64,000 nucleotides of DNA from Lutraria lutraria (Eukaryota; Mollusca; Bivalvia; Venerida; Mactridae): positions 39,029,137-39,093,136 of the forward strand of contig OZ026833.1 in assembly GCA_964023205.1 (NCBI GenBank), given 5' to 3'. Every line of letters begins with the position of its first letter. Within the stretch, counting starts at the first letter, position 1. Shown here in pieces: positions 22,424 to 35,900 of the stretch. The notes beneath the pieces are model-generated. The model did not search any database. It saw only the letters and a list, made by a program, of their open reading frames with translations, and was not told the DNA's origin. The position numbers and the translations under genes are program-made.

Positions 22424-23129
22424 TATTAAACCACGCCGTTTTCACAAAATCGGTGTCTGAACATCTCGTGTTCGGTTTTTTGAAAAACGAAGCGAGGAAA
22501 CTGATCAAAACCGACGATTATTCCGTTAAAATGAATGAATCGACAAAAATACTTGTCCACGTGTATGGAGAATGTAAAGCTCCTCACGTATATCCATTAT
22601 TTCCTCATCAAAATCCCTTGTAGTAGATGTTTTAAAGCTTTTAAATTTTACATACTGTACGCCACGGTGCTAAGTGTAAACATTGTACTGTACGCAACGG
22701 AGAAAACAATTTCTGTACGCAACAGAGCAACAATTTTAGTCAAAAATCTGTTCGCAACGGAGCAGTCAGTGAATAACTTGTTTCTGTGTAAAAACATGTC
22801 TTCTATACATCGTTATAGAAGAATGCACGCATAAACATCAATAACGATACCAGTTTTGGCTCAGTATTATCTATAATAAATGACATTTTTTCATGAATTT
22901 ACTAAGTGAATGGCTTTTTGTCGATTACGATTTCAGAATTAGTTGTCCATAACAATTCGGCTAAATTTGTATTTGTCAATTCAACATTGCCATTGAAAAT
23001 TAGGTTAAATAAGTCTTCTTCGCTGGTCGAGCAGTCTACTAGCAATGACTTTAAACGGAGTATTTTTGTTGATTCATTCATTTTAACGGAATAATCGTCG
23101 GTTTTGTTCAGTTTCCTCGCTTCGTTTTT

Positions 23130-24252
23130 AGCTCACATGTCACAAAGTGACAAAGTGAGCTATTAGGATCACTCTCCGTCTGGCGTCCGGCGTCGTGCGT
23201 CGTCAAACTTTATGTTGTGACCACACTAGGGGCCACATTTTTGGCTCAGTTTTAGCAAAACTGGGTCAGAACGTTAATATCAACAAAATCTCGGACAATT
23301 CGATATTGGGCCATTTGGGGTCAAAAACTAGGTCACCAGGGCCAAATAAGGGAAAACCTTGTGAACACTTTAGAAATCACTGTTTTGACTGTATCTTCAT
23401 GAAACTTTGTCAGAATGTTTATTTTAATAATATGTAGGTCAAGTTTGAAAATGGGTAATTTCTGTAGTAAAATTAGGTCACTAGGGCAAATTGCTGGAAA
23501 ACCTTGTGAACACTCTAGAAGTCACTGTTTTGATTGGATGATCATGAAACCTTGTCAGAATGTTTGTCTTCATAATATCTTGGACGAGTTCGAACATGGG
23601 TCATCTTGGGTCAAAAACTAGGTCGATAGGTCAAATCTTATGAAAAACCATGTTAACACTGTAGATTTCACAGTTATTATTGGATCTTCACCAAACTTTG
23701 TCAAATTGTTTGTTTTAATGATATAACGGCCAAGTATAAATATGGGTCATCTGGGGTCAATAACTAGGTCACCAGGTCAAATCTTAGGAAAACTTTGTTA
23801 ACACTGTAGATGTCACAGTTTTAATTGGATCTTCACCAAACCTTGTCAAAATGTTTGCCTCAATGATATGTGGGTCAAGGATGAGCATGGGTCAGCCGGG
23901 TTCAAAAACTGGGTCACAAGGTCAAATCTTAGGTAAAAATCTTGTAAAAGCTCTAAATGTCATGGTTTTGATTGGATATTGGCTAAACCTTGTCAGATTG
24001 TTTGTCTTAATGATATTAAGGACAAGTTCAAATATGGGTCACCTAGGGTCAAAAACCAGGTCACAAGGTCAAATCTTAGGAAAACCTTATTAACACTGTA
24101 GATGTCAAATTTTGATCGTATCTTCACCAAACCTAGTCAGACTGTTTGTCTTAATGTTTGTCAAAAACTAGGTCATCGGTTCAAAACAATGTTTTAATGA
24201 GTGAACAGTGATTGTCATGTGAGCGATATAGGGCCATCTTGGCCCTCTTGTT
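23130..24252 (+). mobile_element. Helitron-like element B, in the right arm
   Basis: Begins AGCTCACATGTCAC with a hairpin partner GTGAGCT and ends GGGCCATCTTGGCCC then TCTTGTT. It contains about seven 145-bp units with GGTCACCAGGTCAAATC-type sequence and is homologous to 12549-13675. It sits after TTTTT in the right arm; the uninterrupted left arm shows the empty site. Confidence 0.75.
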
Positions 24253-24680
24253 AAAAAAACTCAACACGAGATGTTCAGACACTGATTTTGTGAAAACGGC
24301 GTGGTTTGATAAAAAACGATTATTAGCCGCCGATTGCCGTTTTAAAGTTCTTTCAATTGGTGTATACTATTGTGTAGAGGACGTCGTATTTAAAAAGTTT
24401 GAACCAAAAACAAACGACACCTACCTCACAACATTTATCCGTCCGCCATCTTGTAAACACCGTTGATTTTTTGCGTACAGTGCTACCACACAGTGATGAT
24501 TGTACATATGAAAATCTTCCAACAAAGAAGGCCTCTAGTTTAGATATCTGACAGGTATTCAAACAGTTCAGTTCAAAACATGACCATGGAGCGAATTATT
24601 TTCATCTTGTTTATTATTTGTAGCTTAGACAATCTTTGTTATTAAAATACATGATATCAACATTGCTTTTATTTTTTCAG

Positions 24681-24790
24681 CACCAGTACATGTGTCCCTC
24701 TGGTTGATTTAGAAGAAAGAAGACATTGAATGACTTTGTTTATTGAAATGTTTGGACATTTTTGCAATAATAAAGATTATCAACACTACA
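24681..24790 (+). other. Possible terminal exon with poly(A) signal
   Basis: A good acceptor (TTATTTTTTCAG) precedes a short segment with stops in all frames and an AATAAAG signal near 24769. It could be the last non-coding exon of the 18095-19922 candidate. Confidence 0.25.
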
Positions 24791-24823
24791 TCTTTGTGTG
24801 CATATATCCTGTTCAGTTAAATG

Positions 24824-26060
24824 TTTTAATTATACCCCCAGATATGAAATATATGGGGGCTATATTGGATTCACGCTTGACGGTCGGTCGGTCCGTGAGT
24901 CTGTAGACACAATTTGTCTAGAGAATTTCTCAGCAACTACTTACAGGATTTCAATGAAACTTCACAGAAGTGATCAGTAGTAAGCCTAGTTGTGTTAGCT
25001 TAAAGCATTTTTGTTCGAATTAATTTTCACTGAGTTATACCCCTTTGTTGTTTTTATTCAGTATACACAATAGGCAAATTTTGTCTGGACCATTTCTCAG
25101 CAATTACTCACAGGATCTCAATGAAACTTCACAGAAGTGATCAGTAGTAAGCCTAGTTGTGCTAGCTTAAAGCATTTTTCGTTCGAATTAATTTTCACTG
25201 AGTTATTCCCCTTTGTTGTTTTTATTCAGTATATACAATAGGCAAATTTTGTCCGGACATTTTCTCAGCAATTACTCACAGGATCTCAATGAAACTTCAC
25301 AGAAGTGATCAGTAGTAAGACAAGCTGTGCATGCTGAAAGCATTTTTGTTCGGATTAATTTTCACTGAGTTATAGCCCTTTGTTGTTTTTCTACAGTATA
25401 TACAATAGGCAAATTTTGTCCAGACAATTTCTCAGCAACTACTTACAGGATTTCAACGAAACTTCACAGAAGTAATAAGTAGTTAGCCTAGTTGTGCATG
25501 CTTAAATCATTTTTCATTTGGATTGATTTTTACTGAGTTATAACCCTTTGTTTTTTTCTTCAGTATAAATAGGCAAATTTTATCCTGACTATTTCTCATT
25601 GACTACTGCCAGGAATTCTATAAAACTTCTCAGAAGTGATAAGAAGTTGTGCGTGCATTAAGCTTGTCTTGGTTGGTTAAATTTTCACTGAGTCATGGCC
25701 CTTTGTTGTTTTTTATACAGTGTATATACAATATCTCAGTAACTACTCATAGGAATTCAATGAAACTTCAATGAAGTTATAAACAGTTAGCCAAGTTGTG
25801 CATGCCATAACCAGGTTTTGTTTGGATTAATTTTCACTGAGTTATGGCCCTTTGTTTTATAGAGTTAGGTAAATTTTGCCCGTACCATATCTCAGCAACT
25901 ACATGCAGGAATTCAGTGAAACTTCTTAGAAGTGATAAGTAGCTTGCCAAGTTGTGCAAGTCCACAATAGGTTTTGTCCAAGTAAAGTTTAATGAGTTAT
26001 GGCCCTTTGTTATTTTTAGTTTACATTTCTGCCCTGTGTGAGCCCACACAATCTGTCAGT
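24824..26060 (+). repeat. TATACCCCC-type element with about 175-bp internal tandem units
   Basis: Opens with an inverted pair CCCCC...GGGGG (24834-24866) and GGTCGGTCGGTCC. Some seven degenerate units follow, each with CTCAGCAACTAC, GAAACTTCACAGAAGTGAT and TGAGTTAT. Later units diverge progressively. Confidence 0.75.
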
Positions 26061-26097
26061 GATGCTTTGGATTGGTACATTTTATGAATATTAAAAT

Positions 26098-26480
26098 GAT
26101 TTATACCCCCCCCCCAAACGAAGTTTGAGAGGGGATATATTTGAGTCACTCTGTCGGTTGGTCGGTCGTTGTTCGGTCGGTCCGTCCACAAAGTTTGGGG
26201 ATCGAACTACTTCCACATTTTTTAAGCTATTGCAATGAAACTTGAAATATGTTATCACCATGAAGTGTAGATGTGCAAGACACAATTTTCATGCCCAGTG
26301 ATTCACTCATTACAGAGTTATGTCCCCCTGAACTTAGCCGTATAGTGTACTATTGCAGTATTAGTGTCAAAGCGGCGATGGGTGTATTAGTCACCTCTGT
26401 GACAGCCCTAGTTCCAGATTTTCATTGTAATGAAAATCTACCATATGGGATATTTGACATCAAGAATAACTACACCCCAA
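26098..26480 (+). repeat. Related TATACCCCC element plus shared element end
   Basis: ATACCCCCCCCC, an inverted CAAACGAAGTTTG and GGTCGGTCGGTCC mark the start of a second related element. Near 26340-26405 it passes into a sequence shared with 13.96-14.03 kb. Confidence 0.55.
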
Positions 26481-26561
26481 GGAATTAGACAGGACTATCT
26501 GCACATGTAAGGGGACAGCCAATTTCCACAAATGTCTAATTCCTCTATATAATCCCGCTGC

Positions 26562-26578
26562 CCCCCCCCCCCCCCTCT
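26562..26578 (+). repeat. Poly-C run
   Basis: About 16 consecutive C in an AT-rich region. Confidence 0.8.
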
Positions 26579-26883
26579 GGGGGAAAACAAGTGCATAATG
26601 CATAAGGGTTTCGGATAATGACAACTAAAACGAGTATGCGCTTCTAATATCCTGCATTCGTTTATGCATGCCATAAGTTAACAGACAAAGTGCATATTCT
26701 TACAAGTTGATATATCCTAGCAGTTGTCATGTTTCTTTTATCAATGTATGAGTGTTCGATGTTGTGGGATGATAGCATAATGTTTTCTTCCTGGATAAAC
26801 ATACATATCATTAACAGGTGCTTCTTATATCATTAGGCCGGCTCAATGGTTCGAGTAAATGTAATTGATAAAAGAAACAGCCA

Positions 26884-26989
26884 ATGAAAATGAGTGGATC
26901 GAAGTTCGAAGGTCTTACATCCCGTCTAGCTGACCATGAGTGCGCACATACATTGGTGGAAATAGCTGGTCCATTGACTCCAAACCAAG
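26884..26989 (+). CDS. STAND gene coding exon 1
   Basis: Encodes the first 35 residues plus one base (MKMSGSKFEGLTSRLADHEC onward). It ends CAAG before GTGAGA. The second ATG, six bases on, has the better context and may also be used. Confidence 0.7.
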
Positions 26990-29900
26990 GTGAGATATAT
27001 GTACTTTTCACATGGCAATTTGTTGGCCTTGATTTGTTCATAATAAATTATGTAAATAAAAGATCTAAATGATAATATTAAAGTTGCATGGATCTAAATG
27101 ATAATATTAAAGTCACATAACTCTAAATGTTCATATTCAAGTCAGGTAGATCTAAATGATATTAAAAATATAAAAATATTAAGTCACATGGATTATTCAC
27201 TTCTGTATATATATTGCAAAGAGCAACTCTATTCTTAGGCGATGTTTACTTTCAGTACAAAAGCCAGATCTAGAAGAGGATCAGAAACGTTGGCTGTTAG
27301 TTGGTATTTGTCTGCATACCGTCATTTCACCAATCCTGAGAAAGTATGTACAGCCTGAGGTGAATAAACTGTATTCGGCGCTTTTGGCTTCTGACAATAT
27401 AGACACCCAAGCGTACTCACAGTATCTAAAGCGATATAAACCTACCAATAAGGAGTTGAATTATGAAGCAATTAACAACAATGTTGCTATTCCAAAGCTC
27501 AAAGGTGGAAAGAAAGACATTCAAAAGTACGATTATAAAGTTACCAGTGACATTGACTTATCGAAATTGTTCTTAATTACTCACATGGCTCACTATACGG
27601 GATTCGATGAGACTTGTGATTTGTCAGCATTGTTAGGAATCATCATCAACATAGATATATTTCCACCATTGGTTAAACAAGTAGCTGAAAAGGTAATTAT
27701 TTTCCATTGAGAGAAAACTTACTTGTAGCTCACATGTGCAAATTTCAGGGTGAGCTGTTAGTACAAATGTATATGATATTTTGTCCGTCCGTCCGTACTC
27801 TCCGTACTCTAGAATGGCTGGGTCACATTTGAAGAAACTCCACAGGAATGACTGTGGGTGGCCCTTTGCAACAGGTGCTAAAAGAATGTTGTTCTATGCA
27901 GAAGTCTGGGTCCATGGCAACCAAACAGAACAACTTAAAACATCTTATTTTAAACATATCTGTCTAAAGCTTAGATACTTTGGCATTTAGTACTATATAG
28001 AGACCCTCTAGCAAAGATGCTAAATTTGTGTCCCTGTGGTCATAATGGACCCCGTCCTAGGGGTCACATATATACATAGACTTATAAAGGAAAATAAAAA
28101 AAATCTTCTTGTCTGAAAGCACAATATTAATTAGAGCTTAGATATTTGGCATGGAGCATGTTCATCTAGAGACCATCTAACTAAGTTGCTAAAATAATGT
28201 ACCTGGGGTCATAATTTAACATGCCTAAGATATCACATTTTCACATAGATTTATATTGGAGAATCTAAAAAATCTTGTCTGAAAGCACAAGGGTTAGAGC
28301 ATAGATATTTAGTATGGATGAACATCTAGAGATACTCCAACAAAGTTGCTAGAATAATGTCCCTGTGGTCATTATAGGACCTATTCCACGGATCATATGT
28401 TTTTCATATTAGACTTATACAGGAAATGTTTAAAAAATATTCTTGTATGAAGCACAAGGTTTAGACTTTTGATATTTTGCATGAAGCAACAAAATTACTA
28501 AAATAACATCTCTGATGTTATTTTCCAATATATTTTTTTACTGCAGCACAAATTTCAATCAAATTCGTAAGAAATATTGCTAAAACACATTTCTCAGGTG
28601 AACATCCCAGGGTCACTTGGCCCTCTTGTGTAGTGTTTAAAGTCGTATCAACAGACAGGATCACTTGGCCCTCTTGTTTAGTGTTTAAAGTCGTATCAAC
28701 AGACAGGATCACTTGGCCCTCTTGTTTAGTGTTTAAAGTCGTATCAACAGACAGGGTCACTTGCCCCTCTTGTTTAGTGTTTAAAGTCGTATCAACAGAC
28801 AGGGTCACTTGGCCCTCTTGTGTAGTGTTTAAAGTCGTATCAACAGACAGGATCACTTGGCCCTCTTGTTTATTGTTTAAAGTCGTATCAACAGACAGGA
28901 TCACTTGGCCCTCTTGTTTAGTGTTTAAAGTCGTATCAACAGGCAGGGTCACTTGGCCCTCTTGTTTATTGTTTAAAGTCGTATCAACAGGCAGGGTCAC
29001 TTGGCCCTCTTGTTTATTGTTTAAAGTCGTATCAACAGACAGGGTCACTTGGCCCTCTTGTTTATTTGTTAAAGTCGTATCAACAGACAGGATCACTTGG
29101 CCCTCTTGTTTAGTGTTTAAAGTCGTATCAACAGACAGGGTCACTTGGCCCTCTTGTTTAGTGTTTAAAGTCGTATCAACAGACAGGGTCACTTGGCCCT
29201 CTTGTTTAGTGTTTAAAGTCGTATCAACAGGCAGGGTCACTTGGCCCTCTTGTTTATTGTTTAAAGTCGTATCAACAGACAGGGTCACTTGGCCCTCTTG
29301 TTTATTGTTTAAAGTCGTATCAACAGACAGGATCACTTGGCCCTCTTGTTTAGTGTTTAAAGTCGTATCAACAGACAGAGTCACTTGGCCCTCTTGTTTA
29401 GTGTTTAAAGTCGTATCAACAGACAGGGTCACTTGGCCCTCTTGTTTAGTGTTTAAAGTCGTATCAACAGGCAGGGTCACTTGGCCCTCTTGTTTAGTGT
29501 TTAAAGTCGTATCAACAGACAGGGTCACTTGGCCCTCTTGTTTAGTGTTTAAAGTCGTAACAACAGGCAGGGTCACTTGGTCCTCTTGTTTAGTGTTTAA
29601 AGTCGTATCAACAGCCAGGGTCAAAAGACGATTTTTCTAGCTTTAAATGGTTAAAATAGGCCACAGACGTAGACCTGGTTAGGACAAACAACATTTCTAA
29701 GATGTCTAGATAGCTTCCCCCAACGATGAAAGGCGATTGTTTACTATTCATTGATGTTAACCACTTGACTTAACCCTGTTACTTGTTTAATAGTTTTTTA
29801 AAGTATTGAATATAATATATTCTATTGAAGTACATGTAGTATATATATACACATATATTTGTAGTAACTGTTGCACTTGCATTAACACTTATTTTACCTG

Positions 29901-32900
29901 TACTCGCTCATTGTTGTTTTTATTTCCATTGTTAAAATTCATAAATTCTATTCCGTTTAGATGAGGAATGACATACGTAATCCATGGGCTCATAGCAACT
30001 TTCCAGAATGGGATACTCTCAAATACAATGATTGTTTTCAAAGAATGTTTCATATCGTAAACGTATTGAAGCTCCCACCACAAACCGAGAAAGATGCCAT
30101 TGGTGAAATTACTAATTGGCAGTCAAATGGTAAGTGCAAGAATACAGGAGGGCCATGAATATATTTATTGCACATCGATTGTAGAGCAAGTTCTTACAAC
30201 TTATATTAACTACTCTCGATGACTGCTTCCCGGATTCTGACCAGTACTCAGGATTGTGACGCTCTACCCTTACACCACTGCTCCTCCGACTGCTACTGCC
30301 CTTTCCTCTCACTCCTAATTGAAGATTGCGACTTCTTTCATATAAATATTTGACTAGTAGAGCCTTACACTGACATAGAAATCATCAAGACAGACATTCT
30401 CATTAAATTTCACTGAGACTTAATAAGAAATGCTGTCTATACAGAGATATCAGGGTTTTCCTGTGTGTTGACCCGGGGACTTTGTATTTGACCCAAGGTT
30501 CAAACTTGTCTAAGATATCATAAGACCAACATTCTGACAAGGGTTCTTGAAGATCCTATCAAAATTGTGACCTCTAGAGTGCTAAGCAGGTTTCCCAGTG
30601 ATGTTTGAACTTGCCCAAAACCTTATTAAGACAAACATTCTGACCAGATTTAATGAAGATCCAATGAAAACTGTCACCTCAACAGTGTTAAAAAGGTTTC
30701 TTGATGATTTCACCCAACGACATATTGCTTTTGACCAGGAAACCCATGTTCGAACCATAGGCACTCAATCCCGTGATTTTTATAGGTTTACAGACGTTAT
30801 TTTTCAATTTCACACATCAAACAACGCGAATCTGTCGAAAGAAAAATCGAAAATAAGCATGGGTCCCGGCTTTCCTTGTAAAAGCTGTCAAAACGTTTAA
30901 AGTTGGGGAACACTACAACGAAAGCAAGGTTCCCGGAAAGCACGTGCAGATTAGAAGGAAAGCCGGGACCCACGCTTATTTTCGTCACTACCGTCAATCG
31001 TAAAGATGGCGAGTTCACTACCTTGGAGTATTTTATACACTCAATAAGGGAAAAATGAAGATTTTTCTTTCGACAGGTTTGCGATGTTTGATGGGTTAAA
31101 TTGAAAAATAACGTCTATAAACGTATAAAAATCACGAAATCTAGTGCCTATGGTTCGAACGACAAATACAATGTATTCATTTTTATCTTTTTACAGTTAA
31201 GTTATTTTCTTTATGAGTTTAACTCAGTTTTCCCAAAGTGTAATTAAAATATAGACTTAAAATGTATCCGGCTCATAACTTTGTTATGCATGATTGGGTT
31301 TTGAAATAATTTGGCCCAAATGTTCAACATAACAAGACGATGTGTCATGCACAAAAACTGTGTCGCTTGCTCAAAGGTCAAGGTCACAGTGGACACTTAA
31401 AGCATTATATGTATATGTTCGTGTCTGGCTTATAACTCTGTCATGCATGATGGGATTTTAAAACGAATTGGCACAAATGTTCATCATATCATGTCGACGT
31501 GTCATGAGCAATAACTGTGTCGCTTGCTCAAAGGTCAAGGTCACAGTAGACACTGACTTAAAGCATTATATGTATATGTTCGTGTCCGGCATATAACTCT
31601 GTCATGCATGATTGGATTTTGAAATAAATTAGCACAAATGTTCATCATAACAACACGATGTGTCATGCGCATCAACTGCGTCACTTGCTCAAAGGTCACA
31701 GTGGACGTTAAAGTTTGTGCATGTTCATCATATTAAGACGACGTGTCATGCCCAAAAACTGTGTCGCTTACTCAAAGGTCAATGTCACAATGGACACTTA
31801 TATATTTATGTTCATTCCTTACATTGAAATAGTGAATGTACATGTAGTTGTGTGTTTACCACCCTTAGGTGATCTTTACCTCCCTCTAGAAGCAGCATTT
31901 CCAAGCAACCTGCTCTATGTTGTATTCACATATTTGCCACACAACACTCATTTCTGTGTCCAGTGTGAAATGGCGTGGGCATCCGTGTCCTATGGACACA
32001 TTTCTAGTTTATTCTAATATGACTTGTTTTTATTTCTTTTAAATAAACGTCGTTACTATACGTGATTTTGCAATCAATATTGACACTAGTTTATCTTTTG
32101 ATTCTAGGACTCCATTTCCTCCAAGGAACAACTATTGGTCTCGAACTGTTACAGACAATCAAACGTGAAACGAACGCTCTAGGTAGGTATGTTTTGGGTG
32201 TAGTCAGTGAAACAGATGAATGTTTCGGAAAGGTGACTACGGCGATAACCTTAATGGAAAATAAGATGGAAAAGACATTACATGCAATTGAACAACTAAA
32301 TAAAGATGTTGACGAAATAAAGAAATCGCAGAATCAACAAACAGACGTAAACGAAGAATTGCATGAAGCTATTAAAAATGTCAATACAAAAATTGTAGTA
32401 TCAGAAACAAAACTAGAGGAAACGAATCAAAGAGTGAATAAGATGTCTGCGGATATTTCAAAACATGAAAGCAGATTAGAGGAATTTGATAAGCAAATGT
32501 CCTCGACGAGACCGCGGGATAAGATGTACTTCTACCCACCAAATAGAATAAAAACGTTTATTGGACGTGATGACGAAATGAGCTTGATAGAAAAGATTTT
32601 GCAGGATGATGTCAACAAAAATCATATATTAGTGATTTGTGGGTTAGGTGGGACAGGAAAAACTAGCCTTGCGATAGAGTACTCTTGGAAGCACGATGAT
32701 TACTATTCAGGTGGTATATTTTGGATGTCAGCTGAATCCAACGAAGCTTTGGAAGATGCATTGCAACGACTTGCAATAGACTCAAATACAGTCAGAGATA
32801 ACTCTAAAGAAACTATGTTGAAGACGTTAAAATGGATTGCATCAATACAGGAAAGATGGCTTCTTGTGATAGATAATTTAGATCAAGATGAACTATTCGG

Positions 32901-35900
32901 TAATACTAAAGAATTGGTGTTTGGTGCTTGGCGCAGAATGTCGAAAGGTCATGTCATCATTACATCAAGAAGAACAGCATCAGAAGCAGAGGGCGATTTC
33001 GATGTCCAAAAACATGAATGTATCACACTTGACGTTTTAACAATCCAGGATAGTAAGCAGTTCTTGATATCGCGCACTGAAGTAAGAGAGGATGATCATA
33101 GTTTAAACCTGATTACAGAGGAGCTCGGTGGTCTCCCCCTAGCACTCGAACAAGCTGGCGCACATATAAAAGCACTCCAATGTTCCTATGAGGAGTACTT
33201 ACATAAATTTCAAAAACGCAGGATAAAATTTTTGAAAGCGTGTAAACCAGGTTATACGATGTCAAAAAGTCGAACAGCTGTGACGACAACATGGCAACTT
33301 AACTTTGATTACGTATCAAAACATTCGAATGAAGAATGTTTGGGAAATTCTGCTGTAACAGTTATGGAAGTTACGTCATTTTTGTATGCAGATGAAATAC
33401 CGATTGCCATTTTGAACACAGGTTCCCCAGAAGTTTGTAATGATGATTTAGTGGAGTGCTTATCGGATCGCATTGGTTCGAAACAAATCTTGGAAATCCT
33501 AACTAAATTTTCGTTGTTTCATCGCACGGGCAATGACATGTTTACCGTCCATCGTTTGGTTCAAGAAGTCGTACGAGAAAATATCCCCGATGATGATCAT
33601 AAAATTCATGTGCTGCAATGTGCCTTACGAATGATTTATAAAGCGCTGAAATCAACACAGTCACCATACGAAGCTCTGAAAGAAGAGCACATTGGACGAA
33701 CTTCCTTGCAATTGTGGAGCAAGCTTGCTCTTCATGCTAATACCTTAAGGAAGTATCTTTTAGATTTTTCCAAATGTAAAGACTCATACAAAACACTTCG
33801 TTTAAATTTTGAAACAACATATTTGCTTCAGACAAGCGCGGTGTATCACAGTTTATTTCAAAGACAGGATGAAGCCATGGCAGCACAGGATCAGATGTTA
33901 CAAATTTTGACAGCCGTTGATGCAACAGATGAAGAATGCAGATCAATTACCAATATCAAAGTACCACTATTATCTAAAGATAGAATTATGATACAAAGCT
34001 GTATCCAAGCATCCGTTAGTGATACATCTAAAACCATGGATGTTGCTACTCTGGATCCAGAACCATTGAGAATCAAAGGCAATGAAGCATTCAAGAAAGG
34101 AAAATATCATGAGGCTATTCAATGTTATGCAGAAGCTGTATCTGCAAGTACGGGGGCAACTGATGCACGAATTCTATCTAATAAAAGTCTTGCTCATCTC
34201 CGTCTTTTTGATTATGATGCTGCTTATATTGACGCAAATAGATGTATTGAAATAGACCCGTCAGCCTGGAAAGCATACGTGTGGAAAGCGTATGCGATTG
34301 CTGGACTAATAGACACTGAACAATTGTCCTCCACTTGGGAACCAGTTGGTTTAGCAGCTGTTGCTGTCGCAGGTCATTATAACAAACAATGTCTGCTAGA
34401 ATTCAAACTAAAAATACACTATCCTGTAGTGAGATACAAAATAATCGAAAACGAGGAAGGTTTCAGCTCTTCGATGGGATCGTTGCTGAATATGACGCAT
34501 ACAACGTTGCTTTTACGGAAGGGCAAATACATGATACACCCAGACAAACACCCAATCACGAAGGATGTCCAAATCATAGGGATTGAGGATAACGTTGAAA
34601 TTCGGAGCAAGTTCATTATTTCATTATATAAACCAGACAAAGCTATGTTTGCAGTAGAAGTAATTATTGAACCACAGATAAATGTTCATTTTGAAAACGT
34701 GTTATTCCCAGAAAGCACTCCACAGATACAAGTTTGCAGTGGAGTAAGTGGAACGTTTTACAGATGTCGGTTTTCCAATGGTTGTAAAGGATGTGAAAGG
34801 TTTCCAGATTGTGATGGTGGAACTGGTTGTATTAACGGAGACCGGACAAAATGTAGAGATTTATTTAAAAGCCAAAAATGTGTAGGCTTCAAAAAACCTT
34901 CTGGAGAAGCTGGATATCCAGGTGTTGTCGCAAGTTTTGGAGGTCATGTGGTTATAGAGAAATGTACACTTGACAGATGTGGAGGTGGTGGAGCATTGAG
35001 CGATGGTGCTGGATCAATTCTGAAAATCAGAAACTCTGAAATAATTAACATGAGGCAAAGCGGTGCAGAATCGCGTAATGGCGGATTCATGACTATTGAG
35101 AAATGTCTGATAATGAACAACCAATATCATGGAGTTATAGTCAACTGTAAGGGAAGTGCAATTATACAAAATTGTTCCATACAAGGAAATAAACGTGAAG
35201 GTTTGTTCTGTGGTGGTATTATGTCGCGAACGAGAAGCATAGGATATACTGATTATGATGTTAACAGCGAAAATGCCTCCGTGTGTGTTATTCACAATAG
35301 TGTTATTTGCCAAAACGGCATGTCTGGATTCTCACTAGATGGTGGGTCATTTGATATTAGTGGCAATCGAATATTTGAAAACTGGTTATGGGGTGTTTAT
35401 CTTAAGTCCAGATCAACGGTAAACATTGTTAACAATGACATTTTTGACAACAAGAGTGGTGGAATAAGAATTGGAGCTAATTACTCCTCTCCGGTAGTAA
35501 TCGATGGCAATTCTATTCGAGATCACTCAGGTCCAGCGGTGCATTCTGAAAATATGGTACAGTGTATGAGACTAACTCCGCTAATGCATCAAACGCTCAT
35601 ACAGACTGGTGTTGGTGGAATGAATGATGAAGTTGGCATATATTCAATTCCTGCGTTAATCACTTCACGCAATGTGTTCAAGGATAATAACAAAGGTCAG
35701 CAACATCCGACTAGTTTAATTCATCTTCTTCAAACATGCTGTTATTGCCACTCGCTGGTAAACCTTAAGCATTGTACAAGATGTAAAAAGGCCATGTATT
35801 GTTCAAAATCATGCCAAGGAGAGCATTGGATTCGACACAAGCATTTATGCAAGGTACTTCGTCAAGTTTTTATAATAGAACTAGAGCTCTCAAAAACGAG

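Larger units (their letters stand above)
21291..24500. mobile_element. Long-inverted-repeat (foldback) transposon with two nested insertions
   Basis: Ends CACTGTGTGGTAGCACTG at 21296 and its complement ending at 24495 are flanked by ATGAT on both sides (21291-21295 and 24496-24500). The left arm is 21296-21479 plus 22424-22550; the right arm is about 23055-23129 plus 24253-24495. The arms are nearly identical over more than 300 bases once the two insertions are removed. The unpaired centre (about 22.55-23.05 kb) has three copies of a CGCAACRGAG motif and no recognisable protein. The host element alone is about 1.1 kb. Confidence 0.85.

Noticed and set aside
23195..24093. Several 68-84-codon ORFs in the repeat
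   Set aside because: They follow the 145-bp tandem units and show no family resemblance.
28622..29630. CRISPR array
   Set aside because: No unique spacers: the whole 48-base period is repeated, and the context is a eukaryotic intron.
28518..29640. Long repetitive ORFs on both strands (368 and 335 codons)
   Set aside because: By-products of a stop-free 48-base unit; both strands are open, composition is purely repeat-driven, and the array lies in an intron.
32062..32107. Hydrophobic N-terminus of the 1405-codon frame, looking like a membrane anchor or signal peptide
   Set aside because: It is the pyrimidine-rich tract of the exon 4 acceptor (ends TTTTGATTCTAG). The upstream HEPN exons join in phase at 32108, so the hydrophobic residues are not translated.
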